DNA of 14,682 nt from CAWHOW01 sp050013795 (GCA_050013795.1 JBEKEO010000061.1:1-14682); one strand, 5' to 3'; positions 4,820 to 13,696 are shown, counted from the stretch's first letter. Program-made: numbers and translations. Notes: a model not told the origin generated them from the letters alone.

Positions 4820-7198
4820 TTAGTTATACAAAAGTACTTTGTTCTTTTCCGTAGTTCCGGCGTTTAAATTCCGAAATTGCTTTTCCATTACAATTCTAGC
4901 CATCAGGTAACTTACTGTTGATTCCGCTCCCTGGTTAAGGTTGACCTGATATTCTTCCAGTCCGTCGCAACAGCCTCCGGTACAAGGATTGTAAATAATC
5001 CTGTGCAAATGATTGTTGCCTGAAAACCAACTGAAGGCTGTTTTAAGTTTATTTAAATACTCTTCTTCTTTGAAAGTACAATAAAATGTATACAGGGCAA
5101 GTATGGTATAAGAAACATCAATAGGCTGTTCTCCATAGAATGCACGGATACCTCCTTTAGATAACCAGCTTTTATTGGGAATAACTTTTATTTCATTATT
5201 ATCAAACGTTTGTGCCAACAGGAAATCAAATGATTTTTTTGCAATGTATAAATAAGCTTGTTTTTTTACCGCCCTGTATGCTAAAAGCATTGCTTCAGGC
5301 AATATGCTGTTTGCATAGGTAAGATAACTCTCAAACCAGTCCCAGCCATTTCCGGATTCATGTTCATACATAGCAACAAGCCTGTCGGCAAGAACTTCTA
5401 TAAGTTCTGTAACTGAGGGAGAATAAAATTCCCTGTTATAGTAATACAATCCTTTTATATTGAAAGCCATTGCACGGGAAGAGAACATATTCTTTATATG
5501 CTGTACAGATGCTTTCATCATATCTTCAGCAATCACATTTATTTCTATAGGGAGCAAGTGTTTTCTTGAGATCAGATAACCCAATGCCCAAATTGCCCTG
5601 CCATTGGCATCTTCTAAATTTGTCTCATTGTTTTGCTGAGTGAATTGTTCGTCTTTATCCACATAATTAAGAAAGTTTCCATCTGGCTGCATGCAATGCT
5701 TAATAAAATTAAGATAAGTTTTCATCAGGTCTAAATCCGAGGTATCCCTGGTTAATTCATAGTGCATACAAACTGCTATCAATGCCCGCGCATTATCATC
5801 AAGGGTGTATCCTGAAGTAATATCAGGCATATTGATTTTCGAAAACTGTATCATTCCAAAATCAGTGGTCAGTTGTTTTATTTGATTCAGATTGATAACA
5901 GGAGGACTGTATTGAAGCGAAAATTCAGGACCTAATATCTTATCAAAAAGCAAACCATGTGAAATTGCTGAATTTTCCCATGCTGAAGGGGCTATCTTAT
6001 GCAAGGTGTTAAGGCTTACATTTTTCCTTAATGGCTCATCGCTGAGCCATTTAACAACCCCTTTAGCTAAAGCTTGCGAATCCAGGAATTCAATTATTAT
6101 TCCTGTATTTTCATCAAGCATCTCCCGTGCCTGGGGTATAGGTGTTGATATAATAGGACAGCCGCAACTCATGGCATACGAAAACGTTCCGATTACTGCC
6201 TGATTAGGATCTTTTGATGTAAAAAGGTAAATGTCGGTCAGGCGAAGATATTCAAGTAAAACAGGCAGATCCAGATAATGGTTGATAAACCTGACATGCT
6301 TTTCAAGGTTTAATGAAATAACTTTTTCTTCAAGCATGTGCCTGTATTTTTCTCCTTCAGTTTTTATTACACCAGGATGAGTTTTCCCTATAGCAAGGAA
6401 TAATACTTCAGGGTTTGTTTTAACAATGGCAGGCAATGCATCCAACGTAGTTTCAAAACTCTTCCCTGAACTGATTAATCCAAATGTTGAAAGTATCTTA
6501 CGTCCTGTAAATCCATATTTATTTTTGAGAAATGCTTTCCCGTTATTCGAAACCAAATGAGTGCCATGCGCAATTACTTCAATTTCCTCCTGTGGTATTC
6601 CATAATCCTGATCCAATACACCTTTGGATGTATTTGTCATTACAATAACAGATCTGCAGGCAGCCGCCAAATTCCTCACCATTGTTTTAAAACGTTCATC
6701 AGGACGGGGCAGAACAGTGTGGAAAACAAGAACAACAGGTTTTGTTAATTGATTAATAAACTGAAGAAAATCGTTTCCTCCTGAAAGCAGGAAAAAACCA
6801 AATTCATGTTGAATAACAATTATCTTTATTCTCCCGTTTTGATTTATCTTATCAGCCAAAACAGGATACTCTTCTGCATTTGAGGTATTCAGCACATAAC
6901 TGACCTTATCATCATAGGAAAATGTTTCATCTTTGGATTCAAGAGCGCATACCTTTATTGAAAATGAATGACCGAATTTGGTGTCAATGGCATGTATCAG
7001 ATCCTGCGAATAAGTTGCTATGCCGCATTCCCTCGGTGGGTATGAAGTGATGAACAGTATTTCAGGCAAGGGTTTATCATTTATATTCCGCGAAAGAATA
7101 TCCCTGTCTTTTGCAATGACTTCATATCCTAAAGTTTCACAAAGAATATTATTTAAATGGTCTGTTTCGAAAATATTGAAAATGTTTTTATTTTTCAT
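4820..7198 (-). CDS. GT4-type glycosyltransferase fused to an alpha/alpha-barrel domain
   Basis: 792 residues in two parts. Residues about 45-425 look like a GT-B glycosyltransferase of family GT4: an N-terminal Rossmann half (ILFITSYPPRECGIATYSQDL; IQHEFGFF), then the donor half (LSTFGLISSGKSFETTLDALPAIV; NQAVIGTFSYAMSCGCPIIST at about 332-352). The usual acidic E-x7-E pair at that site appears replaced by Gln333 and Tyr341. Residues about 430-775 are helical with recurring motifs (GYTLDDNARAL 463-473; NLEDANGRAIWALGYL 527-542; NGWDWFESYLTYAN; NLNQGAEST 754-761), the look of an (alpha/alpha)6 barrel as in several glycoside hydrolase and lyase families. The ATG overlaps the stop of the GH130 gene by four bases (ATGA), so the two are probably translationally coupled. 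The product is likely cytoplasmic, having no signal peptide or membrane segment. Donor and acceptor are unknown; mannose is suggested by the GH130 partner only. Confidence 0.75.
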   Translation of the reverse strand: MKNKNIFNIFETDHLNNILCETLGYEVIAKDRDILSRNINDKPLPEILFITSYPPRECGIATYSQDLIHAIDTKFGHSFSIKVCALESKDETFSYDDKVSYVLNTSNAEEYPVLADKINQNGRIKIIVIQHEFGFFLLSGGNDFLQFINQLTKPVVLVFHTVLPRPDERFKTMVRNLAAACRSVIVMTNTSKGVLDQDYGIPQEEIEVIAHGTHLVSNNGKAFLKNKYGFTGRKILSTFGLISSGKSFETTLDALPAIVKTNPEVLFLAIGKTHPGVIKTEGEKYRHMLEEKVISLNLEKHVRFINHYLDLPVLLEYLRLTDIYLFTSKDPNQAVIGTFSYAMSCGCPIISTPIPQAREMLDENTGIIIEFLDSQALAKGVVKWLSDEPLRKNVSLNTLHKIAPSAWENSAISHGLLFDKILGPEFSLQYSPPVINLNQIKQLTTDFGMIQFSKINMPDITSGYTLDDNARALIAVCMHYELTRDTSDLDLMKTYLNFIKHCMQPDGNFLNYVDKDEQFTQQNNETNLEDANGRAIWALGYLISRKHLLPIEINVIAEDMMKASVQHIKNMFSSRAMAFNIKGLYYYNREFYSPSVTELIEVLADRLVAMYEHESGNGWDWFESYLTYANSILPEAMLLAYRAVKKQAYLYIAKKSFDFLLAQTFDNNEIKVIPNKSWLSKGGIRAFYGEQPIDVSYTILALYTFYCTFKEEEYLNKLKTAFSWFSGNNHLHRIIYNPCTGGCCDGLEEYQVNLNQGAESTVSYLMARIVMEKQFRNLNAGTTEKNKVLLYN

Positions 7199-8235
7199 TT
7201 TATTGGATAAAGTAACAATTCATTAACTAATGCTGATAAACTCAGCGATGCGCAGGCTATCAGGTCATCGGCTGCGCCATAATACATATAAAGAGTATCG
7301 CCGAATAAAGCAGTTCCTGTGGGGAATACAACATTATTAACCGTACCATTTAATTCCCAATCAGCCTCGGGCAAAAACAAAGGAAATGGCAAACGGGCTA
7401 TTTCTATTGAAGGATCATCAAGTTTAAGTAATGCTGCACAGGCAGTGTATACATACCCTACAGCAGTTTTTTCAATTCCGTGATATATCAATAGCCATCC
7501 CTGTTCTGTTTCTATCGGTGGGCATCCGCCTCCTATGGATACTGACTCATGTTTATACTTGGGGTCCATCACGATATGCGACTTCAGGTTCATGCAATAT
7601 TCTCTCCAGAATTCTTTTGTAAGATCATGCAATTCATATACAGCAGTGATCTGGATACCAGGTCTTATGCGATGCAAGAAACACAACTTACCATTTACCC
7701 TCCGTGGGAAAAAGAAAACATCTTTATCCCAAAGCAATATTTTCTTATCAATTTCATTATCTTTTTGCTGATAATAAAATTTATGGTTACGGTAATATTT
7801 TTTATTTACCCTTTCGGCATCTTCCAGAAGATATAAGAATTCGATATAGCTGATAGGGGGTACAATTATTCCCTTCTTTTCAAAATGCTGAAGGTCGGTA
7901 GACACTGCTAATGCTCCCTGTGCATTTAAACCGTCATAAGCGGTATATGTCAAATAGTATAAGTCGTCAATTTTTACAATGCGTGCATCTTCAACACCCT
8001 TATCTTCATAACCGAATTCAGAGACCATGAAAGGTTTATTCCAACGTTCAACCAGATTCATCGGACCATCAAACCTGCAATAACCTATACTCGAAAAATT
8101 CCCTTTTCGCACAGCACGGTAAAACATATGCACACTGTCGCCTTCGCGTATTACAGCAGGATTAAGCACGCCGTCATTTTCAAATTCCAGGTCAGTCTTT
8201 GTTAATAAAATGCCTTTTTTCTTAACTTCTATCAT
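7195..8235 (-). CDS. GH130-family glycoside phosphorylase or hydrolase
   Basis: 346 residues, typical for a single-domain five-bladed GH130 protein. Family signs are LNPAVIREGD (24-33) with MFYRAV (37-42); KGVEDARIVKIDDLYYLTYTAYDG (79-102), which carries the candidate catalytic Asp83; FLHRIRPGI (186-194), a basic cluster where phosphorylases bind phosphate; GGGCPPIETEQGWLLIYHG (235-253); and YYGAADD (318-324). GH130 enzymes act on beta-mannosides, mostly phosphorolysing beta-1,4- or beta-1,2-mannosyl links to mannose 1-phosphate; some subfamilies only hydrolyse. The basic residues favour phosphorolysis, but the subfamily cannot be fixed by eye. Without a signal peptide it should be cytoplasmic. 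It begins 68 bases after the cupin gene and overlaps the glycosyltransferase by four bases. Residues about 127-178 form a rather long charged insertion. Confidence 0.85.
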   Translation of the reverse strand: MIEVKKKGILLTKTDLEFENDGVLNPAVIREGDSVHMFYRAVRKGNFSSIGYCRFDGPMNLVERWNKPFMVSEFGYEDKGVEDARIVKIDDLYYLTYTAYDGLNAQGALAVSTDLQHFEKKGIIVPPISYIEFLYLLEDAERVNKKYYRNHKFYYQQKDNEIDKKILLWDKDVFFFPRRVNGKLCFLHRIRPGIQITAVYELHDLTKEFWREYCMNLKSHIVMDPKYKHESVSIGGGCPPIETEQGWLLIYHGIEKTAVGYVYTACAALLKLDDPSIEIARLPFPLFLPEADWELNGTVNNVVFPTGTALFGDTLYMYYGAADDLIACASLSLSALVNELLLYPIK

Positions 8236-8303
8236 ATTTAAATTTCATTCTGTATTTAACTACGCAATGTGCGGCATAGTTGCATTAATTTATTATCAAA
8301 CAT

Positions 8304-8678
8304 TCATAATTCATACCCGCTTTTAATTACAGTAGTTATCATTTTAAACCGACCGTTTGCTTTTATGTGATTTGATTTAAAAGCAGGAATAATAATGGAC
8401 TGACCCGTTTCGAGTAAAATAGAAGTATCATCAATTACCATTTCGGCTTTGCCTTCAATGATTTGGGCAAAAGTGTCGAAAGGAGATGTTTTTTCGGTTA
8501 ATCCTTCGCCACTGTCGAACGACATTACACTGATATTTCCTGTTGATTTTCTCATTATTGTTTTGCAGACAACCGACTTGGGAACATATTCAATTATTTC
8601 CACCGTAATATGGGCTTTCGATTTTTCAAGTTCCTGTTTATCCGTTCTGTTCGATTTTACAACTTCTTTATCATCCAT
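8304..8678 (-). CDS. Small cupin-domain protein, metal site apparently altered
   Basis: 124 residues. A polar N-terminal tail (1-45) precedes one cupin domain: NISVMSFDSGEGLTEKTSPFDTFAQIIEG as motif 1 and GQSIIIPAFKSNHIKA as motif 2. In metal-binding cupins motif 1 has HxH followed by Glu; here the matching positions are Lys63 and Ser65, while His104 of motif 2 remains. A sugar- or small-molecule-binding or regulatory role without metal is possible, but nothing more can be said. It lies upstream of the GH130 gene on the same strand, 68 bases away, and may be the first gene of that operon. A PFOR terminator isolates it from the gene beyond. Confidence 0.75.
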   Translation of the reverse strand: MDDKEVVKSNRTDKQELEKSKAHITVEIIEYVPKSVVCKTIMRKSTGNISVMSFDSGEGLTEKTSPFDTFAQIIEGKAEMVIDDTSILLETGQSIIIPAFKSNHIKANGRFKMITTVIKSGYEL

Positions 8679-8783
8679 GTTTTTTTATATTATAATTTTA
8701 AAAGCAAAGGTGGCGCCTTTATTCCGGGATAGTGTTACACAAAAAAAGTAAAATGTTACATAATTCACACATTTCGGGGAAAC

Positions 8784-8813
8784 AAAAAGGGCTTTGCATT
8801 TGCAAAGCCCTTT
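8784..8813 (-). terminator. Rho-independent terminator of the PFOR gene
   Basis: AAAGGGCTTTGC (8786-8797) pairs perfectly with GCAAAGCCCTTT (8802-8813), a 12-bp stem with a 4-base loop. Read on the minus strand the CCC of the stem is followed by TTTTTG. It lies 27 bases beyond the PFOR stop codon. Confidence 0.9.
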
Positions 8814-8839
8814 ATTCATGCAATCATCTCAACAATGCA

Positions 8840-11800
8840 TTACTTGCTTCCGTATTCCATTACCGAATAACGCTTGTAAACATTGTATCTCCATTTCGCA
8901 GCTTCTTCAGCAGCTTTAAATAATTCATCCGCTTCTTTCGGGAAGGATTTTTTCAGTGAAGTATAACGCACTTCGCTATCGAGGAACTTCTGGAATTCAG
9001 GCCAGTTAGGTTCATTCGAATCCAGTTTGAAAGGATTTTTGCCTTCTTTTTCTAATAGCGGATTGTAACGGTACAAATGCCAATACCCGGCTTTTACAGC
9101 CAGATCCTGCTGTTCCTGTGATTTTCCCATTCCTGCTCTCATCCCATGATTGATACAGGGGGAATAAGCAATTATAAGAGAGGGACCCGGATAAGCTTCT
9201 GCTTCTTTAATGGCGCGGAAATATTGGCTGTTGTTTGCTCCTATTGCAACCTGTGCAACATAAACATAACCGTATGATATTGCCATCATGCCCAGATCTT
9301 TTTTACGCACCCTTTTACCTGATGCAGCAAATTTTGCTACAGCGCCAATAGGTGTAGCTTTCGATGATTGTCCTCCTGTATTGGAATAAACTTCTGTATC
9401 AAGGACAAGCATATTAATATCTTCACCTGAAGCGATCACATGGTCGATACCGCCATAACCAATGTCGTAAGCCCATCCATCGCCGCCAAATGCCCATACC
9501 GATTTTTTAATCAGGTAATGTTTGATATCCATAATTTGTTTTGCAACAGGTAGATTACTTTTTTCAATAACTTTTATAACTTTTTCAGAAGCAATGATCG
9601 ATTCTTCGGCTTTGTCTTTAGCATCAATCCAACCTTTAAAAGCTTCTTTCATTTCGGCTGGAATATCTGTGGCTATTGCTTCTTCCATTAAACGTTTTAT
9701 GCGTTCCCTGATTTTGCTTACTCCAATAGCTAAACCAAATCCATATTCAGCATTGTCTTCAAAAAGTGAATTAGCCCATGCAACACCTTTGCCATTCCTG
9801 TTGCTGGCGCGATAAGGAGTAGCGGGAGCCGAGCCGCCATAAATAGAAGAACAACCTGTTGCATTTGCCACTATCATTCTTTCACCAAATAATTGTGTAA
9901 TTACTTTTATGTATGGTGTTTCTCCGCAACCGGAACAAGCTCCTGAGAATTCAAATAAAGGTTGTGCAAACTGGCTGTTTTTAAATGTTTTGAATTTGTC
10001 AAGAATATTGTCTTTGTAAGAAACATTGTTTGCAATATAATCCCATCTTGCGATTTCTGCTGATTGTGTCCCGAGATGTTTCATTACAAGAGCCTTTGTT
10101 TTCGATGGGCAAACATCTTCACAATTGCCGCAACCGGTACAGTCCAGCACACTTACCTGTATCCTGAACTGATATCCTTCAATATCTTTCCCAAATGCTT
10201 TTAATGTTTGGGTATTTGCAGGAAGTTTTTTCATTTCATCTTCTGTAAAAAGGAAAGGCCTTATAGCTGCATGAGGACAAATTAATGCACACTGGTTACA
10301 CTGAGTACAATTTTCGGGTATCCATTCAGGTACGCTTACCGCAATGCCTCTTTTTTCGTATTCAGTGGTTCCGCAGGGGAATGTTCCGTCTTCACGGCCG
10401 CTGAATGAACTGACAGGAAGATCATCACCTTTAAGTGCGTTAATGGGTTCCATGACATTTTTAATAAAATCAGGAATTTTCCTGTCATCTTTTTTCGGTT
10501 TCACTTCTATATTTTTCCATTCTGCCGGAACTTTTATTTCTTTTACTTCTCCGCCTTTATCAATAGAAGCATAATTCATTTTAACAACATTCTCACCCTT
10601 TCTTCCATAAGTTTTTTCAATTGCATGTTTCATTTCCTTAACAGCTAAATCATAAGGAATGACATTGGAAACTTTGAAGAATGCTGCCTGCATTATAGAA
10701 TTGGTACGGTTACCCATCCCGATTTCTTCGGCAATGCGCGTAGCATTTATCACGTAAAATTTAATATCGTTTACTGCAAGATATTTTTTCATGTGATCGG
10801 GCAGTCTTTTCTTTGTTTCTTCTTCGTCCCATATACTGTTGAAAAGGAAGGAGCCGCCTTTTTTCAAACCTTTCAGCATATCATATTTGTCAAGATAAGA
10901 AGGAACATGACAGGCAACGAAATCAGGAGTGTTTACCAGGTAAGGTGAACGGATTATATTATCGCCAAAACGAAGATGCGAAACCGTGATACCACCTGAT
11001 TTCTTTGAATCATAAGCAAAATATGCCTGGCAATATTTATCAGTTGTATCGCCAATAATTTTAATGGAATTTTTATTTGCCCCTACAGTTCCGTCAGCGC
11101 CTAAACCATAGAATTTAGCTTCAAAAGTGCCTTTTGGAGTTACGCTGATTTCGGGTAACACAGGGAGTGAGAGATTTGTTACATCATCAACAATACCAAC
11201 AGTAAAATGATTTTTTGGTTTTGCAGATACTAGGTTTTCATAAACCGATAATACCATTGAAGGAGTTGTATCTTTTGAACTCAGTCCATATCTTCCGCCA
11301 ATGATCATAGGATGATTCTGGTTTTCATAAAACATGTCGCGAACGTCGAGATATAAAGGTTCTCCGTTAGCGCCAGGTTCTTTTGTACGGTCAAGAACAC
11401 AGATTCTTTTAACTGATTTAGGTAAAACTTTAAAGAAATATTTTGCTGAAAATGGCCTGTAAAGGTGAACGGTGATAAGTCCGAGTTTTTTACCTTGGGC
11501 ATTTAAATAATCTATTACTTCTTTTGTTATATCAGTAATAGAGCCCATAGCAATAATAACATGTTCTGCATCCTGTGGTCCGTAATAAGTAAACGGATGA
11601 TATTCACGTCCGGTAAATTTTTTCAGTTGCTGCATATAATCTTCAACTATGTCAGGAACTGCATCGTAGAATTTGTTTGCAGATTCGCGTGACTGGAAAT
11701 AAATATCAGGATTCTGAGCGCTACCACGGGTTATAGGGTGTTCCGGATTTAAAGCTCTGTCCCTGAATGATTGCAGCGCTTTATAATCCAGGAGGCTTGC

Positions 11801-12376
11801 TAATTGCTCTGTGGAGAGGGCTTCTATTTTTTGTACTTCTGCAGATGTACGAAACCCGTCAAAGAAATGCAGGAAAGGGACTCTTGATTTGATTGCAGTA
11901 AGATGAGCAACGCCTGCCAAGTCCATAATTTCCTGAACACTCCCTGTAGCCAAAAGTGCAAATCCGCATGAACGGGTGCTCATCACATCGCTATGGTCGC
12001 CGAAAATTGATAATGCCTGAGCCGCAATACTTCTTGCCGAAACGTGAAATACGCCTGGTAATAATTCGCCGGATATTTTATACATATTCGGTATCATCAA
12101 CAGCAAACCCTGTGATGCTGTATATGTCGTAGTCAGTGCGCCTGATTGAAGCGAACCGTGTACAGCGCCTGCAGCGCCTGCTTCCGATTGCATTTCGGCT
12201 AGCTTAACTGTTTCTCCAAAAATATTCTTTCTCCCATTAGCCGCCCATTCATCAACATATTCAGCCATTGTGGACGATGGAGTTATTGGGAATATTGCAG
12301 CTACTTCACTAAACATGTAAGCAATATGCGCTGCGGCATAATTACCGTCACATGTGATAAAATTTTTCTTTTCCAT
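8840..12376 (-). CDS. nifJ: Pyruvate:ferredoxin (flavodoxin) oxidoreductase, single-chain
   Basis: 1178 residues, full length for the homodimeric single-chain enzyme. It oxidises pyruvate with CoA to acetyl-CoA and CO2 and reduces ferredoxin or flavodoxin, in the cytoplasm. Seen in order are the N-terminal pyruvate-binding domain (DGNYAAAHIAYMFSEVAAIFPITPSS), followed by GALTTTYTASQGLLLM and the oxidoreductase gamma-type and CoA-related domains. Two [4Fe-4S] sites follow: CTQCNQCALICP from residue 690 and CTGCGNCEDVCP from residue 746. The C-terminal thiamine-diphosphate domain has CSGCGETPY near 813, GGDGWAYDIGYGG near 963, and then LDTEVYSNTGGQ. CSGCGE supplies the first of the cysteines that hold the proximal cluster. 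All expected motifs are intact. It is a single-gene unit, divergent from the HAD gene and ended by its own hairpin. The enzyme points to anaerobic or microaerobic carbon metabolism. Confidence 0.97.
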   Translation of the reverse strand: MEKKNFITCDGNYAAAHIAYMFSEVAAIFPITPSSTMAEYVDEWAANGRKNIFGETVKLAEMQSEAGAAGAVHGSLQSGALTTTYTASQGLLLMIPNMYKISGELLPGVFHVSARSIAAQALSIFGDHSDVMSTRSCGFALLATGSVQEIMDLAGVAHLTAIKSRVPFLHFFDGFRTSAEVQKIEALSTEQLASLLDYKALQSFRDRALNPEHPITRGSAQNPDIYFQSRESANKFYDAVPDIVEDYMQQLKKFTGREYHPFTYYGPQDAEHVIIAMGSITDITKEVIDYLNAQGKKLGLITVHLYRPFSAKYFFKVLPKSVKRICVLDRTKEPGANGEPLYLDVRDMFYENQNHPMIIGGRYGLSSKDTTPSMVLSVYENLVSAKPKNHFTVGIVDDVTNLSLPVLPEISVTPKGTFEAKFYGLGADGTVGANKNSIKIIGDTTDKYCQAYFAYDSKKSGGITVSHLRFGDNIIRSPYLVNTPDFVACHVPSYLDKYDMLKGLKKGGSFLFNSIWDEEETKKRLPDHMKKYLAVNDIKFYVINATRIAEEIGMGNRTNSIMQAAFFKVSNVIPYDLAVKEMKHAIEKTYGRKGENVVKMNYASIDKGGEVKEIKVPAEWKNIEVKPKKDDRKIPDFIKNVMEPINALKGDDLPVSSFSGREDGTFPCGTTEYEKRGIAVSVPEWIPENCTQCNQCALICPHAAIRPFLFTEDEMKKLPANTQTLKAFGKDIEGYQFRIQVSVLDCTGCGNCEDVCPSKTKALVMKHLGTQSAEIARWDYIANNVSYKDNILDKFKTFKNSQFAQPLFEFSGACSGCGETPYIKVITQLFGERMIVANATGCSSIYGGSAPATPYRASNRNGKGVAWANSLFEDNAEYGFGLAIGVSKIRERIKRLMEEAIATDIPAEMKEAFKGWIDAKDKAEESIIASEKVIKVIEKSNLPVAKQIMDIKHYLIKKSVWAFGGDGWAYDIGYGGIDHVIASGEDINMLVLDTEVYSNTGGQSSKATPIGAVAKFAASGKRVRKKDLGMMAISYGYVYVAQVAIGANNSQYFRAIKEAEAYPGPSLIIAYSPCINHGMRAGMGKSQEQQDLAVKAGYWHLYRYNPLLEKEGKNPFKLDSNEPNWPEFQKFLDSEVRYTSLKKSFPKEADELFKAAEEAAKWRYNVYKRYSVMEYGSK

Positions 12377-12435
12377 GGTTTTTATATTTAATATGTCTGT
12401 ATCTGTTAATGAAAAAACAATTCAAATAGAAGTGG

Positions 12436-12473
12436 CGAAGTTATAAAATAATATTATGAAATATATAACTTTG
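12436..12473. promoter_or_regulatory. Overlapping divergent promoters of PFOR and HAD genes
   Basis: On the plus strand TAACTTTG (12466-12473) matches the Bacteroidota -7 box TAnnTTTG exactly and would serve the HAD gene. On the minus strand TAACTTCG (12443..12436) has one mismatch and would serve PFOR. Together they form an inverted repeat, AAGTTATA (12438-12445) and TATAACTT (12464-12471), 18 bases apart. The expected -33 zone of each promoter falls on or next to the -7 box of the other. Neither side shows a good TTTG -33 element, so the boxes are candidates only. Confidence 0.5.
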
Positions 12474-12486
12474 CTTATATTTTTTA

Positions 12487-12519
12487 TGTAAAAGATAGGC
12501 TGATTTGCCTATATTTACA
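12487..12519 (+). other. Leader hairpin of the HAD gene
   Basis: ATAGGC (12495-12500) pairs with GCCTAT (12507-12512) around the loop TGATTT. After a small internal loop, TGTAAA (12487-12492) pairs with TTTACA (12514-12519). It lies in the predicted 5' leader, ending about 37 bases before the ATG. With no T-run or alternative pairing noticed, a regulatory role is only a possibility. Confidence 0.35.
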
Positions 12520-12556
12520 CTATCGTTTTTACAGTAAATCTTAAAGAAGAACTATT

Positions 12557-13027
12557 ATGATATCAATTTCAATTCCAGGCGCTAAAGAACTTCAACTCCA
12601 ATACCTTGTACTTGATTTTAATGGCACACTTGGTGTCGATGGCAAATTACTTGAAGGAGTGAAAGATAAGTTAAATATTTTAGTTTCCAGTTTGGATATT
12701 CATATTGTTTCAGCCGATACTTTCGGCAATGTTAAAGAACAACTGAAACATGTGAAGTGTAAAATCAAGATTACAGATGAAACCGACCAACAGTTGCAAA
12801 AACTTGGATATATTGCACAACTTGGCGTTGACAGTGTTGTGGCTGTCGGTAACGGAAGGAATGATGCGCTTATGCTAAAACACGCCGCGCTTGGCATTTG
12901 CCTGATACAAAAAGAAGGAGCTTCCCCAGAGACTATGATGGGTGCGGATGTTGTTTGTAATAATATTTTCGATGCACTTGATTTGTTGACTAACCCTCTT
13001 AGGTTAAAAGCAACTCTACGGAAATAG
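12557..13027 (+). CDS. HAD-superfamily protein, soluble P-type-ATPase-like
   Basis: 156 residues, with no membrane segments. HAD motif I is LVLDFNGTL with the nucleophile Asp20. The usual second Asp (D+2) is Asn22, as in the soluble P-type-ATPase-like proteins (COG4087, recalled); true P-type ATPases also lack that Asp, having DKTGT. Motif II is HIVSADTFG (49-57), a lysine for motif III is probably in QQLQKLGYI (Lys82), and motif IV is VAVGNGRNDALML (95-107), with GNGRND in place of GDGxND. It matches only the phosphorylation/hydrolase part of an ion pump, without cap or transport domains. The substrate is unknown; a small phosphatase or a regulator are both possible. It is divergent from PFOR and convergent with the next gene (17 bases between stop codons). 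Confidence 0.8.
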   Translation: MISISIPGAKELQLQYLVLDFNGTLGVDGKLLEGVKDKLNILVSSLDIHIVSADTFGNVKEQLKHVKCKIKITDETDQQLQKLGYIAQLGVDSVVAVGNGRNDALMLKHAALGICLIQKEGASPETMMGADVVCNNIFDALDLLTNPLRLKATLRK

Positions 13028-13044
13028 ATACTGATTAACAGTTT

Positions 13045-13455
13045 TTAATTATTCTTTTCTTTCCAGATGAACTTTACCACGAAGCCCGGCTGGAAATGAT
13101 CTTCTTGCTTCCCATCAATGGTTATCATGCTTTTTTCTTCCAGCAGTTTCATAGTAACAATTCCTTTATTCGTTGCTGTAACCTTCATCTTTCCCACATC
13201 CAGCCATCCTGTTATATTTGCACCGAATAATACTTTTTCAAAGTATTTTGAAAGCATTCCTATTATATTCTTTACCGGCAGTCTTGAAGAATCTGTTTGC
13301 TGAACAGTAACAATGTCAGCGTTTTTTGACAATATTTTTCCCTGGAACTCATACGAGGTACTGTCCTTTGAATTGGTATTCGCCTGCGAAAATGAGAACT
13401 GGAACAGGAAAATAAGTAAAACCGTAAAAACTGCAGATATAATTTTTTGTTTCAC
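13045..13455 (-). CDS. Small secreted hypothetical protein
   Basis: 136 residues. A clear signal peptide (MKQKIISAVFTVLLIFLFQF, cleavage near SFSQ at 21-24) is followed by a short polar linker and a single compact domain of about 100 residues with alternating strands (SYEFQGKILSKNADIVTVQQ; KMKVTATNKGIVTMKLLEEKSM; FQPGFVVKFIWKEKNN). No cysteine follows the signal region, so it is not a lipoprotein. There is no recognisable catalytic motif and I do not know the family. It is probably periplasmic, as no sorting tail is present. Its 3' end faces the HAD gene with no obvious terminator between them. Confidence 0.7.
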   Translation of the reverse strand: MKQKIISAVFTVLLIFLFQFSFSQANTNSKDSTSYEFQGKILSKNADIVTVQQTDSSRLPVKNIIGMLSKYFEKVLFGANITGWLDVGKMKVTATNKGIVTMKLLEEKSMITIDGKQEDHFQPGFVVKFIWKEKNN

Positions 13456-13696
13456 GTTAACTCTTATTTTAATTGAGCGATAAAAGTAAGTAAATAATAC
13501 GTAAATAGTGATTTTGCTTTTTCATTCTATTAAGTATTCAAGCAACTAATTGATATCAGTAAAACTGAGGATGATGAAAATAATAACATTGTATACCCGA
13601 AATCCCCAAAAGCCACCTGAGACAAACTATCCCTGCTTTTTTATTTTATTCCAAATGAACAATTGTATTGTGAATGCTTTTTATGGCATTGGTGCT

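Noticed and set aside
8236..8303. Separate promoter for the GH130 gene
   Set aside because: TTTG occurs in the 68-base gap on the minus strand, but no TAnnTTTG box stands at the proper distance; co-transcription with the cupin gene is as likely.
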